From Arthrobacter mobilis (GTDB lineage Bacteria; Actinomycetota; Actinomycetes; Actinomycetales; Micrococcaceae): a stretch of DNA of 64,000 nucleotides. This document shows positions 15,586-24,489 of this stretch, piece by piece. The translations under genes and the position numbers were made by a program. The notes beneath the pieces were generated by a model. That model was not told the origin of the DNA. It made no database searches and worked only from the letters and a program-made list of their open reading frames with translations. Position 1 is the first letter of the stretch. The number at the start of each line of letters is the position of its first letter. Location: NCBI RefSeq assembly GCF_012395835.1, contig NZ_JAAZSQ010000015.1, positions 3,120 to 67,119 of the forward strand, in the 5' to 3' direction.

Positions 15586-17285
15586 CAGTTGTCCTTCCCC
15601 GCAGCAGCTGCGGCAAGATCGTCCGTGTCTGTCAGTGCCGGAAAATGTTCGGCGCCGAAGCGCAGGTCGCCGCCGACCATGGTACCCAGCACCTGCGTGG
15701 CCGAGATCCGGGACGGTTCGACGGCGGTGGGGTCCTGGTCCAGGATCACCAGGTCCGCCAGGTATCCCGGTGCCAGCCGCCCCTTGATGCCGCCGGCCCC
15801 CGTGGCCGCTGCCGAGCCGGTGGTATAGGCGGCCAGCGCCTCGGCGGCGGTGATCCGCTCGCCGGGGCCGTAGACCTGGCCGGAGGGTGTCAGGCGCTCG
15901 ACGAAGGACTGCATGACGTCCAGCGGCCGGCCGTTGGAAACGGGCCGGTCCGAACTGCCGGGCAGGACGGCGCCGCGTTCGAGCAGGCTCCTGGCCGGGT
16001 AGGACCTGAGGGTGCGCTCCGGGCCGAGCAGCTGGGCCATGCCGTCGCCGAATTCGGTGATGAAGTGCGGCTGCGGGACCAGCACAATGCCGGCCTCGGC
16101 GATCCGGTCCAGCTGTTCGGGCCGAACGACGCCGCCGTGCTCGATCCGGTTCGGCAGCGCGTTGCGGCCGTAGGTGTCCTGGGCCTCGGTGATGATGTCG
16201 ATGGCGTGGTCGATGGCATGGTCCCCGATGGCGTGCATGGCGATCGCCCAGCCGGCCCGGTACGCCTGAAGCGCCGAGCTGCGCAGCTGCTCCGCGTCCA
16301 TCTGCAGGTAGCCGTGGTTGTGCGGGCAGCCCACGTACTCTTCGGTCATGTACGCCGTGCTGCCCAGCAGCGATCCGTCGCTGAAGATCTTCACCGGGCC
16401 CAGCCGCAGCCACTCATCCCCCAGGCCGGTGCGGATGCCGGCGTCCAGGCCCCTGGAGTCCGGGTCCGTGGCATGGCCGCGGACCTCGTGCAGGGCATCC
16501 AGGACCATCATCGGCTGCATGCGGACACTGAGCAGTCCCTTGTCCCGGGCGTTCTGGTAGGCAGCGAACTCGCGCGGCGAGTAGCCGATCCAGCCGCCGG
16601 CAATGCCCGCGTCGGTGACGCTGGTGATGCCTTCGGAGAGATAGTGCGTGGTGGCCAGGTCCAGGGCGCGCTCGATGGTCTCCAGCGGGTACGGCAGCAT
16701 CAGGTCCTGCACCAGCCGCATGGCGTTTTCCTCCAGCAGCCCGGTGGGCCTGCCGGTGCCGTCCACGGCGACGACGCCGCCGTCGATGGGTGCGGCCAGG
16801 TCCGCGCCCCGGGCCACCAGGTCCAGCGCCGCGCCGTTGAGCGTGCAGGCGTGGCCGGAGGAATGCTTGATCCAGACCGGGCGGCCGCCGGCGGCCGCAT
16901 CCAGCCGGTCCCGGTCCGGCTGCCGGCCGCCCAGCAGCAGCGGGCTGAAGCCGGAGGCGATGACCCATTCGTCCGTGGCCAGCGGCTCCGCGGCTTCGGC
17001 GATGATCCGGTAGACGTCCTCCAGGCAGCTGGCCGCGCCCAAGTTGGCTTCCATCAGGCCCAGCCCGAACCACACGCTGTGGGCGTGGACGTCGTTGAAG
17101 CCGGGAACAATGGTGGCTCCGCCGGCGTCGATGGTCCTGGCGGCACGGACGGGAAAGCCGGCGCCTTCCAGGTCGGGGTCCACGGCAAGGATCTTGCCGT
17201 CGTGGACCAGCAGGCTTCCGGCCACCGGGTGCGCGGGATCCTGGGTCAGTATGTGGGCGTTGCGGATCAGCAGATCGACGAGCAT
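15585..17285 (-). CDS. Amidohydrolase family protein (YtcJ-like)
   Basis: A 566-residue metal-dependent amidohydrolase. The first metal motif is NDVHAHS, followed by KHSSGHAC, AMHAIGDHAID, RIEHGG and the terminal Asp in GSSDRP, the order typical of YtcJ-like exoenzymes and N-substituted formamide deformylases. The early composite beta-sandwich precedes residue 60 and returns after 500. Start ATG at 17285. It is divergent from a PucR-type regulator across 165 bases, which probably controls it. A paralogous enzyme is at 43470-45119. Confidence 0.85.
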   Translation of the reverse strand: MLVDLLIRNAHILTQDPAHPVAGSLLVHDGKILAVDPDLEGAGFPVRAARTIDAGGATIVPGFNDVHAHSVWFGLGLMEANLGAASCLEDVYRIIAEAAEPLATDEWVIASGFSPLLLGGRQPDRDRLDAAAGGRPVWIKHSSGHACTLNGAALDLVARGADLAAPIDGGVVAVDGTGRPTGLLEENAMRLVQDLMLPYPLETIERALDLATTHYLSEGITSVTDAGIAGGWIGYSPREFAAYQNARDKGLLSVRMQPMMVLDALHEVRGHATDPDSRGLDAGIRTGLGDEWLRLGPVKIFSDGSLLGSTAYMTEEYVGCPHNHGYLQMDAEQLRSSALQAYRAGWAIAMHAIGDHAIDHAIDIITEAQDTYGRNALPNRIEHGGVVRPEQLDRIAEAGIVLVPQPHFITEFGDGMAQLLGPERTLRSYPARSLLERGAVLPGSSDRPVSNGRPLDVMQSFVERLTPSGQVYGPGERITAAEALAAYTTGSAAATGAGGIKGRLAPGYLADLVILDQDPTAVEPSRISATQVLGTMVGGDLRFGAEHFPALTDTDDLAAAAAGKDN

Positions 17286-17450
17286 AAAGTCCTCTTAAGT
17301 CGGGCCTTCCGCTGCTTCGGAAGGAGGAGGGCCGCTGCGTTGGGGGAGCAGCGGCCCTGCGTTCCATTCAACGCTGGAACAATGACGCATTCAATGGACA
17401 AAACACGCCGCTTTTCCGCCGGAGTTTAAGCATTTGCATAAAATGGATCC

Positions 17451-18647
17451 ATGACCGAGATGTACGGCGAAGTCCGCGGCCCTGCACTGCCCGCCCGGGA
17501 CTTCCGCCCGGGACCGTCCGCCGAGCCCGAATGGACCGAACTCATCCGGCGGCTCTGGCAGGAGCGCGGGCTGCTGGTCAGCGACTTCCTCGGCCGCTTC
17601 TCCGCCATCTCCTACGGCGAGGCGCTGGTCCCCGAGGAGGACGTGTACCGGACGGCCGTGGACACGATGGATATGTTCCTGTATCAGCTGGCCGGCCAGG
17701 AGCTTCCGCCGGACCTGCGCACGCTCCCCCGCGACGTCGCCATCCGGCGCGCCCGCCAGGGCGTGCCGCTGGATGCGTTCCTCGAAGCGGTCCGCAACGA
17801 CTTCCGGGTCCTGTGGAAAGGGCTCGAGCGGGTGGCCCGGGACAACGGCATCAGCGTCCTGGTCGCCAACATGGACCGGGTGCTGGACAGCGTGGAGGGG
17901 TACGTCAGCCACATCCAGCAGGCTTTCTCCGAGGAGGAGGCCCTGCTGGCCCGCAACAAGCAGCTGTACCGGCAGCGCCTGCTGTCCCGGCTCTTCCAGG
18001 CCGAAGCGCCGGACCCGGAGAAGGCCGCGGAGATCGCCGCGTCCCTCGGGGTCCAGCCGGCGGACACCTTCGAGGTGCTCGCGGTGACCGGGGACGGCGC
18101 CACCCAGGCCCTGCGGCAGTACGAGGCCGACCACCGCACGTTCGTCTACGAGGCGACCGGCGCCGTGTACCTGTTCCGCCCGGAGCGGGCCGGGCGCACC
18201 TGGCGGCAGGACCCGCCCGGCTTCGACGCCGGCTACCTGGACGGCGTCGGCGGCCTGGCCGCCGTCCCCGCCGCTGCCGCCTCGGCACGGGTTTTGGCCG
18301 GCCAGCGGCTCCCCGGGCTTGCCACCGTGGAGGACAGCTGGATGGGTATCGCCGGACAGCTGCTGGAAGGGACGCTGCCGGGCTTCTCCGCACCGGTCAG
18401 GCGCGCCCTGGACGCGTGCATGCCGCACGAACGCCAGCGGCTGCTGCAGGTGGCCCGCAGCTACGCCCGGACGGGCTCGGTCAAGGAAACCTCGGAGGAG
18501 CTGTACTGCCACCGCAACACGGTGGTCAACCGGCTGCACAGCCTGCAGGAAGTGATCGGCCTGGACCTGACCGTGCCGGCGGAGGCAGCCCGGGCGCTCG
18601 TGGCGCTGAGCCTGTACGACGGGCCCCGGGAGCAGTTTCCGGCCTAG
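17451..18647 (+). CDS. PucR family transcriptional regulator
   Basis: A 398-residue regulator. The C-terminal helix-turn-helix is in GSVKETSEELYCHRNTV and NRLHSLQEVIG, the PucR/CdaR type, and the N-terminal half is the helical sensor region. PucR proteins activate purine/allantoin and amino-acid catabolic genes. It stands between a divergent amidohydrolase-amidase operon and a downstream MHS permease and M20 deacylase, so both units are likely targets. An A/T-rich stretch with CATAAAAT 11-18 bases before the ATG is a possible -10 element. Confidence 0.87.
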   Translation: MTEMYGEVRGPALPARDFRPGPSAEPEWTELIRRLWQERGLLVSDFLGRFSAISYGEALVPEEDVYRTAVDTMDMFLYQLAGQELPPDLRTLPRDVAIRRARQGVPLDAFLEAVRNDFRVLWKGLERVARDNGISVLVANMDRVLDSVEGYVSHIQQAFSEEEALLARNKQLYRQRLLSRLFQAEAPDPEKAAEIAASLGVQPADTFEVLAVTGDGATQALRQYEADHRTFVYEATGAVYLFRPERAGRTWRQDPPGFDAGYLDGVGGLAAVPAAAASARVLAGQRLPGLATVEDSWMGIAGQLLEGTLPGFSAPVRRALDACMPHERQRLLQVARSYARTGSVKETSEELYCHRNTVVNRLHSLQEVIGLDLTVPAEAARALVALSLYDGPREQFPA

Positions 18648-18656
18648 TTCCAAGCT

Positions 18657-18671
18657 CAAATTGTGAATTTG
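18657..18671. promoter_or_regulatory. Palindromic candidate operator downstream of the PucR-type gene
   Basis: CAAATTGTGAATTTG has perfect 6-base arms around GTG. It lies 10 bases after the PucR-type stop and 200 bases before the MHS permease start, in an AT-rich pocket unlike its surroundings. Confidence 0.4.
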
Positions 18672-18870
18672 CCCAACTTCCTGACCGGAACCGGGTGATT
18701 ATTGTCATTGTTTAGGCTTTTCCCACCCCTCTACGCTTAAAGGGATATTTCTGTTCTGCCGGGGGACTACCCTCCGGCGCATCCCGCCGGGAGCGCCGCG
18801 GAGGCCACGGTCCATAGACCGCCTCAGGATCCGCGACGCAGACTTCCCCCCAGTTCGAAAGGCCCACCAC

Positions 18871-20199
18871 GTGACCATGTCACAGTCACCGCCCCGCGCC
18901 GCAGGCGCCCCGCCGGTTGTCTCCGGCAAGGACGCGGGCAAAATCGCCCGCGCAGCATTCGTCGGCACCGCGCTGGAATGGTACGACTACTACCTCTTCG
19001 GCACGGCCGCCGCCCTGGTGTTCAACCGGCTCTTCTTCACCGACATGAACCCCACCGCAGCCCTGCTGGCTTCCTTCGCCACCTTCGGCGTCGGCTTCGC
19101 CGCCCGCCCGATCGGCGCCATGCTCTTCGGCTACATCGGCGACCGGTACGGACGCCGGCCCGCGCTGCTGACCACAATCGTGATGATCGGCATCGCCACC
19201 GCCCTGATCGGCATGCTGCCGGACTACGCGACCATCGGCCTGGCCGCCCCGATCCTGCTCGCCGTGCTCCGCCTGGTCCAGGGCCTGGCCGTCGGTGGCG
19301 AATGGGGCGGCGCGGTGACCATGGCCGTCGAGCATGCCCCGGCCGAAAAGCGCGGCCGGTACGCCGCGCTGGTCCAGGTCGGCTCGCCGGTCGCCACGTT
19401 GATGGCCTCCACGGCCTTCACGCTGGTTCTGCTCCTCCCGTCCGAGACCTTCGACGCCTGGGGCTGGCGCATCCCGTTCCTGCTGGCCATTCCGATGCTG
19501 CTCGTCGCGCTCTGGATCCGGCTCAAGGTCGAGGAGTCCCCGATCTTCAAGGACCTGCTCGCCCAGGAGGAGACCGTCAAGGTCCCGGCCTTCGAGGTGT
19601 TCCGCCACGCCGGCGGCCGCCTGCTGGTCGCCGTGCTCGCCGCCCTGCTCGGCGTCGGCGGTTTCTACATGATCACCACCTTCGCCGTCAGCTACGGCTC
19701 CAACAGCCTCGGGGTGGACCGCAATGTCATGGTCAACGCCACGCTGATCGCCGCCGTTGCCCAGATCGTCGTCACCATCCTCATGGGCCGCCTGGCCGAG
19801 AAGATCGGCCCGGGCAAGGTCACCATGTGGGGCGGCATCCTCAGCGCCATCCTGGCGTTCCCGATCTTCGCCATGATCGACACCCGGTCCCCGCTGCTGA
19901 TCACGCTGGCGATCACCCTGGGCATCGTGCTCATCGCCGTCGCCTACGCCGTCAACGGCGCCCTGCTGACCGAACTGTTCCCGCCGAAGCTGCGCTACTC
20001 GGGAGTGGCCCTGGGCTACAACATCGCCGGCGCCACCAGCGGCTTCATGCCGATGGTTGCCACCGCCATGCTCGGCGTCTCCGGCAACCACTCCTGGGGT
20101 GCGGCACTGATCCTGGCCATCATCTCGCTGCTCACCGCCGTCGGCGGGTTCGTCGGCGAGCGACTGCGGGTCCAGGACAAGCAGCTCGTCGCCGACTAA
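18871..20199 (+). CDS. MHS-family metabolite:H+ symporter (copy 1)
   Basis: A 442-residue MFS transporter of the metabolite:H+ symport family. TM1 has the hallmark ALEWYDYYLFG and the loop after TM2 has IGDRYGRRPAL; GGEWGGAV marks TM4, and LFPPKLRYSG the TM10-11 loop. The GTG at 18871 is chosen because GAAAGG lies 8 bases upstream; the ATG at 18877 is a nearby alternative. It imports an organic acid or zwitterion. Its partner is the M20 deacylase downstream. Paralogues are at 47868 and 56566. Confidence 0.87.
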   Translation: MTMSQSPPRAAGAPPVVSGKDAGKIARAAFVGTALEWYDYYLFGTAAALVFNRLFFTDMNPTAALLASFATFGVGFAARPIGAMLFGYIGDRYGRRPALLTTIVMIGIATALIGMLPDYATIGLAAPILLAVLRLVQGLAVGGEWGGAVTMAVEHAPAEKRGRYAALVQVGSPVATLMASTAFTLVLLLPSETFDAWGWRIPFLLAIPMLLVALWIRLKVEESPIFKDLLAQEETVKVPAFEVFRHAGGRLLVAVLAALLGVGGFYMITTFAVSYGSNSLGVDRNVMVNATLIAAVAQIVVTILMGRLAEKIGPGKVTMWGGILSAILAFPIFAMIDTRSPLLITLAITLGIVLIAVAYAVNGALLTELFPPKLRYSGVALGYNIAGATSGFMPMVATAMLGVSGNHSWGAALILAIISLLTAVGGFVGERLRVQDKQLVAD

Positions 20200-20227
20200 C
20201 AGCTGACACCCAGCCGCTCAACCATTC

Positions 20228-20256
20228 GGGGGAGCCGTCCCATGGGATGGCTCCCC
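20228..20256 (+). terminator. Hairpin between MHS permease and M20 deacylase
   Basis: A near-perfect stem with outer 9-base arms 20228-20236 and 20248-20256 continues inward through a G-T pair and CCC/GGG. No T-run follows and the M20 gene's GGAGG is 15 bases on, so it may be a partial attenuator or transcript-stabilising hairpin. Confidence 0.5.
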
Positions 20257-20279
20257 CGTCCCATCCCCGGGAGGAAACC

Positions 20280-21554
20280 ATGATCAGCGAAGAACAGTCC
20301 CGCCGCATTACCGACGCCGTCGACGCCGCCTTCGACGCCCAGCTCGCCTTCACCCAGGAACTGGTCAAGCACCCCTCGCTGCGCACCCAGGAGGGCAGCG
20401 CCCAGGACCTGCTGTATTCGGCCATGGCCCGGCGCGGCTTGGCGATGGATCGCTGGGGGCTGGATGCGGACGAGCTCGCCACGCATGAAGGCTTCGGCCC
20501 GGCGACCGTCTCCTACGACAACGTCACCAACGTCGTCGGCACCTACACCCCGGCCGCCGAGCGCGGCCGCTCGCTCATCCTCAACGGCCATGTCGACGTC
20601 GTGCCCGAAGGCCCGGCCGAGGCCTGGTCCCGCTCCCCCTGGGACGCCCCGATCATCGACGGCTGGCTGTACGGCCGCGGTGCCGGGGACATGAAGGCGG
20701 GCCTGGCGGCCAACCTCTTTGCGTTCGACGCCGTCCGCGCCGCCGGCTTCGAGCCGGCCGGCCGCATCCACTTCCAGTCGGTGGTCGAGGAGGAATGCAC
20801 CGGCAACGGCTCGCTGGCGGCCCTGATGCGCGGCTACACCGCCGACGCCGTCATCATCCCGGAGCCGGAAGAGGACATGCTGGTGCGCGCCAACGTGGGC
20901 GTGCTCTGGTTCCGGGTGCGGGTCAGCGGCAGCCCCACCCATCCGCGCGAAATGGGCGCCGGCTTCAACGCCATCGACGCCGCCTACACCGCCATGGCCG
21001 CGCTGCGCGAGGTCGAGGAAAAGTGGAACGCCGACCGGGGCCGGCACCGCTGGTTCGAGGACCTGGAGCATCCGATCAACTTCAACTTCGGCCGGATCAA
21101 CGGCGGGGACTGGCCCTCGAGCGTGCCGGCCTGGTGCGAATTCGACGTGCGGGCGGCCATCTACCCGGGCACTCCCGCCGAGCAGGCCTGGGCCGAACTC
21201 CAGGAGTGCCTGGCCCGCCTAGCCGGCGGCGAAACCCCCATCCACGCCGTCGCCACCAGGACCGGGTTCTTCGCCGAGGGCTACGTGCTGGAGCCGGGCA
21301 GCGAGGCTGAAGCGCTGCTGGAGCGCACCCACCGGCAGGTCTTCGGCCGCGAGCTGGAAAGCTTCACCACTCCCGGTTACCTGGACGGGCGGGTCTTCAC
21401 CCTCTATGCCGGCACCCCGGCGCTGGTCTACGGGCCGGTCTCGGAGGCGATCCACGGGTTCGACGAACGCGTCAGCGTGGAGTCGGTCCGCCGGATCACC
21501 AAGAGCATCGCGCTGTTCATCGCCGGCTGGTGCGGGCTCGACGAGCGGGCCTGA
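20280..21554 (+). CDS. M20-family deacylase (ArgE/DapE type)
   Basis: A 424-residue M20 peptidase/deacylase. Metal ligands are visible in NGHVDVV (H104, D106), GRGAGDMKAG (D137) and the EEECTGNG block around 170-173, with a dimerisation domain after about 215. Members remove acyl groups from N-acyl amino acids. The start at 20280 has GGAGGAAA 5 bases upstream. It follows the MHS permease by 80 bases with a hairpin between them, forming a transport-plus-deacylation unit. Confidence 0.87.
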   Translation: MISEEQSRRITDAVDAAFDAQLAFTQELVKHPSLRTQEGSAQDLLYSAMARRGLAMDRWGLDADELATHEGFGPATVSYDNVTNVVGTYTPAAERGRSLILNGHVDVVPEGPAEAWSRSPWDAPIIDGWLYGRGAGDMKAGLAANLFAFDAVRAAGFEPAGRIHFQSVVEEECTGNGSLAALMRGYTADAVIIPEPEEDMLVRANVGVLWFRVRVSGSPTHPREMGAGFNAIDAAYTAMAALREVEEKWNADRGRHRWFEDLEHPINFNFGRINGGDWPSSVPAWCEFDVRAAIYPGTPAEQAWAELQECLARLAGGETPIHAVATRTGFFAEGYVLEPGSEAEALLERTHRQVFGRELESFTTPGYLDGRVFTLYAGTPALVYGPVSEAIHGFDERVSVESVRRITKSIALFIAGWCGLDERA

Positions 21555-21576
21555 CCGGCAGCACCCCAGGAAACGG

Positions 21577-21612
21577 ACGGCGGCGGCACCCGGGAGCGGG
21601 TGCCGCCGCCGT
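21577..21612. terminator. Bidirectional terminator hairpin
   Basis: Perfect 15-base arms at 21577-21591 and 21598-21612 with a 6-base loop, between convergent stops at 21554 and 21621. Confidence 0.8.
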
Positions 21613-21620
21613 TCCGTCTG

Positions 21621-22100
21621 CTACTTGCCGTACATCCGCCGGTGCAGCTCGCGGATTTCGTCCTCCAGCTCGGCGGCAGGCCCCTCCACGGGCACGTCCG
21701 GGGCCACCGTCTGGATCGGCAGCGAGGCCACCGGCGACGGCGGCACGCCCCACTCCTGCAGCCAAGCGGCGAGCTGTCCCGACGAGGCGGCATAGACAAT
21801 CCGTCCCAGCCCCACCCAGGCATGCGCTGCCGAGCACATCGGGCAGTGCTCGCCGGACGTGTAGACGGTGGCCTCGGCCCGGGCGTCCGGGTCCAGGTTG
21901 GCCGCGGCCCATCGGGCGATTTCAAACTCCGGATGCCGGGTCCGGTCCCCGCCCTTGACCCGGTTCCGGTCCTCGAACAAAACTTTCCCGCCGGCGTCGG
22001 CCAGCACCGAGCCGAACGGCTCGTCCCCGTCCTCGAGCGCCTCGCGTGCCAGTTCCACGCAGCGCCGCAGATGCCACAGGTCCTTCTCCGTGATCGCCAT
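21621..22100 (-). CDS. Nucleoside/cytosine-type deaminase
   Basis: A 159-residue zinc deaminase of the CMP/dCMP-guanine deaminase fold. The HPE motif (H56, E58) and the HCPMC motif (C86, C89) give the zinc site and the catalytic Glu; the usual PCxxC has His in place of Pro. Guanine deaminase, tRNA adenosine deaminase and dedicated catabolic deaminases share this fold. Given neighbouring PucR and amidase genes, a purine or N-heterocycle deaminase is plausible. Single gene with its own terminators. Confidence 0.82.
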   Translation of the reverse strand: MAITEKDLWHLRRCVELAREALEDGDEPFGSVLADAGGKVLFEDRNRVKGGDRTRHPEFEIARWAAANLDPDARAEATVYTSGEHCPMCSAAHAWVGLGRIVYAASSGQLAAWLQEWGVPPSPVASLPIQTVAPDVPVEGPAAELEDEIRELHRRMYGK

Positions 22101-22204
22101 GCCACGATTATGGCCCGGTGCGGGCGGATACAGATGGGCTTCCGGCTTCCAAGATGTTTTTAAGAGCTTTTTGAGCCAATTGTCAGCTTCGCTGCCTAAT
22201 TTTG

Positions 22205-22234
22205 GTTCCCCGCTTGCTCGTCAAAGCGGGGAAC
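22205..22234. repeat. Hairpin upstream of the secreted-protein gene
   Basis: Perfect 11-base arms at 22205-22215 and 22224-22234 with an 8-base loop, in the 241-base gap between divergent genes. It lies in the probable leader of the plus-strand gene; no T-run follows. Role unknown. Confidence 0.45.
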
Positions 22235-22341
22235 ACTTTGTCAGTCCGGGCAATTGTGCCCACTGGATCCGCGTCCCACGGGGACAACGGTGCCTCCGCG
22301 CGGCCACTGCCGGATCCGATTCATGCAATTGGGGATGAACC

Positions 22342-22725
22342 ATGGCCAAAAACACTTGGAAAACCATCGTCGTGGCCCTCGCAGCGGGTGCTGCGCTGGT
22401 CCTGGGGGCAGGGCCGGCGGCGGCGCGGAGCAGCGAGGGCGCCTGGGTCGATAAATCGTACGGCCACTATGAATCCAACTTTGTCCAGACGCCGAGCGGG
22501 AACCTGATGGTCCAGTACAACGACCACAGCGGTTCCGGGGGCGGCTCGGATGATTCCTGGAGCAGTTCCAGCCACGGCCAGGAAACCATGGACGAGGACG
22601 GAACCAAGCAGTCCCACTTCCGCTTCTCGTACTCCGGCAGCGGGAGCAGGACCGACTACTCCTCGCACTATGCCAAGGACAAGGTCCAGTACGACAGGTA
22701 CGAGTCCAAGTCCCGGAAGAAGTAA
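22342..22725 (+). CDS. Small secreted hydrophilic protein
   Basis: A 127-residue protein with a clear signal peptide: MAKNTWK, a hydrophobic core of Ala, Val, Gly and Leu, then cleavage probably after AAA near residue 28. The mature part is rich in Ser, Gly, Tyr, Asp and Lys with no cysteine and reads as low-complexity or intrinsically flexible (SGSGGGSDDSWSSSSH). I do not recognise a family. It is monocistronic, ends before a strong terminator and has no functional link to neighbours. Confidence 0.7.
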   Translation: MAKNTWKTIVVALAAGAALVLGAGPAAARSSEGAWVDKSYGHYESNFVQTPSGNLMVQYNDHSGSGGGSDDSWSSSSHGQETMDEDGTKQSHFRFSYSGSGSRTDYSSHYAKDKVQYDRYESKSRKK

Positions 22726-22740
22726 GGCTCCGAGCGGCCA

Positions 22741-22788
22741 AAAAGGCTCCGCGTCCCTCTGGATGTCCAGAGGGACGCGGAGCCTTTT
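22741..22788. terminator. Strong bidirectional terminator
   Basis: Perfect 23-base arms at 22741-22763 and 22766-22788 with A and T runs at the base, so it works in both directions. It separates the convergent secreted-protein and BCCT genes (stops 22725 and 22807). Confidence 0.92.
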
Positions 22789-22806
22789 AGCTGCCGGAAA
22801 GAGTCG

Positions 22807-24444
22807 TCAGGCGATGCCGTCCGTGCCCGGTGCCGGCTTCCCTGCCGGCGGCAGGTCCTTGATCCTGGCGTGCCGCAGCGGCTTGAATTCGTCGTCGCGC
22901 CGCAGCTCCATGACCAGGCAGATGCCCAGCAGGGCCACGATGACCGTGAACGGCAGGGCCGAGAGCATGGCCGCCTGCTGCAGGGCGGCCAGGCCGCCGA
23001 CGATCAGCAGGAGCACCGCGCAGGCCCCGGTCAGGACGCCCCAGACGGTCAGCACCGGCTTGCCCGGTTCCAGCGAGCCCTTCGAGGAGAGCATGCTCAG
23101 GACGAAGGTGTTCGCGTCGGCGCCCGAGATGAAGAACAGCGCCACCAGGACCACCGTGACCACCGCGGTGACCTGGACCAGCGGCAGGTTCTCCAGCATG
23201 GCGAAGAAGGCCGAGTTGATGTTCGCGGTGGTGGCCTCGCCGATGCCTGCCCCGTCCATGTCCATCTTGATGGCGGTGCCGCCGAAGATGGTGAACCAGG
23301 CGAAGAAGACCAGGCTTGGCACCCCGAGGACGCCGGCGACGAACTGGCGGACGGTGCGGCCCTTGGAGATCTTGGCCAGGAACACCCCGACGAAGGCGCC
23401 CCAGCTCAGCCACCAGGCCATCATGAAGTAGGTCCACCACTGCATCCACTGCAGGTCATCCGGGGTGCTGGGCGTGATCAGGCTGACCTGGAAGAAGTCG
23501 TTGAAGTACTGGCCGACCGAACGGAAGAAGAGGTTGGAGACAAAGTTGGTCGGCCCGGCGAAGAAGACGTACACGGCCAGCAGCAGGGACAGCGCCATGG
23601 TGGTCTGGCTGATGTACTTGATGCCCCGGTGCACGCCGGAGAGCGCGGACAGGGTGAACAGGACCGTCACGACGGCGATGATCACGATCTGCGCGCCCAG
23701 CCCGGTGGGCAGGCCGAGGATCCGGCCCAGGCCCTCGGCGATCTGCGAGGCGCCCAGGCCCAGGGAGGTGGTGGTGCCGAACAGCGTGGCGATGATGGCG
23801 AACACGTCGATCATCTTGCCGAACCAGCCGTCCACCAGCTTGCCGAAGATCGGCCGCAGCATCGGGGAGACCAGGCCCGGGCGCTTCTTGCGGTGGGTGG
23901 AGTAGCCGATGGCCAGGCCGAAGATGCCGAAGACGGCCCAGGCGTGCGGGCCCCAGTCGAAGAAGCTGAACTGCATGGCGCGCACCGCAGCTTCCATGGT
24001 CTCCGGCTGTGCCATCGCGTGCGGCGGGGCCAGGAAGTGGGAGATCGGTTCGGCCACGCCGTAGCTGATCAGCCCGATCCCCATGACCGCGGACAGGATC
24101 ATGGCCAGCCAGGCCCAGGTGCTGTGTTCGGGCCGGTCGGTGCTCGAGCCCAGCCGGATGTCGCCGAACCTGCTGAAGCCCAGGTAGAGCATGAGCAGGA
24201 TGCACAGCAGCGTCACCACCAGGTAGCTCCAGCCCAGGGAGGCCGCCGTCCAGTTCATGCTGGCGGTCATCACGTCGCCCAGGCTCTGGGGCGAGATGGC
24301 GGCCCACAGCACGAAGGCGGCGATCAGTCCGACGGACGTCCAGAACACCGTGCCCGGCCGGCCGCCGCGGGGCCTGCCGGCGCCGTCGGGAGCTGGCTGG
24401 GACGGCATGGTTTCAGGCGCAGTCGTAGTGAGTTGTTGAACCAT
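22807..24444 (-). CDS. BCCT family betaine/choline/carnitine-type transporter
   Basis: A 545-residue BCCT carrier with about 12 hydrophobic segments. The TM8 signature region reads WWTYFMMAWWLSW: three Trp of the usual substrate box are kept but the FYW of BetP-like carriers is FMM, and in TM4 the box has WGPHAWAVF, with Phe in place of the usual Tyr. That suggests a substrate other than plain glycine betaine. Start ATG at 24444 (GGAG at -11) is preferred over a GTG at 24483. It follows the SnoaL-flavin reductase gene by 45 bases, so it is co-transcribed and probably imports the substrate of the 24.5-31.2 kb pathway. Confidence 0.88.
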   Translation of the reverse strand: MVQQLTTTAPETMPSQPAPDGAGRPRGGRPGTVFWTSVGLIAAFVLWAAISPQSLGDVMTASMNWTAASLGWSYLVVTLLCILLMLYLGFSRFGDIRLGSSTDRPEHSTWAWLAMILSAVMGIGLISYGVAEPISHFLAPPHAMAQPETMEAAVRAMQFSFFDWGPHAWAVFGIFGLAIGYSTHRKKRPGLVSPMLRPIFGKLVDGWFGKMIDVFAIIATLFGTTTSLGLGASQIAEGLGRILGLPTGLGAQIVIIAVVTVLFTLSALSGVHRGIKYISQTTMALSLLLAVYVFFAGPTNFVSNLFFRSVGQYFNDFFQVSLITPSTPDDLQWMQWWTYFMMAWWLSWGAFVGVFLAKISKGRTVRQFVAGVLGVPSLVFFAWFTIFGGTAIKMDMDGAGIGEATTANINSAFFAMLENLPLVQVTAVVTVVLVALFFISGADANTFVLSMLSSKGSLEPGKPVLTVWGVLTGACAVLLLIVGGLAALQQAAMLSALPFTVIVALLGICLVMELRRDDEFKPLRHARIKDLPPAGKPAPGTDGIA

Positions 24445-24489
24445 GGTGGTCTCCGAATCTGGGGAGTAGCGGAACGGCCTCACGGGACG

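Noticed and set aside
24445-24483. GTG at 24483 as start of the BCCT gene.
   Set aside because: No ribosome site and no conserved sequence in the extra 13 residues; ATG at 24444 has GGAG upstream.
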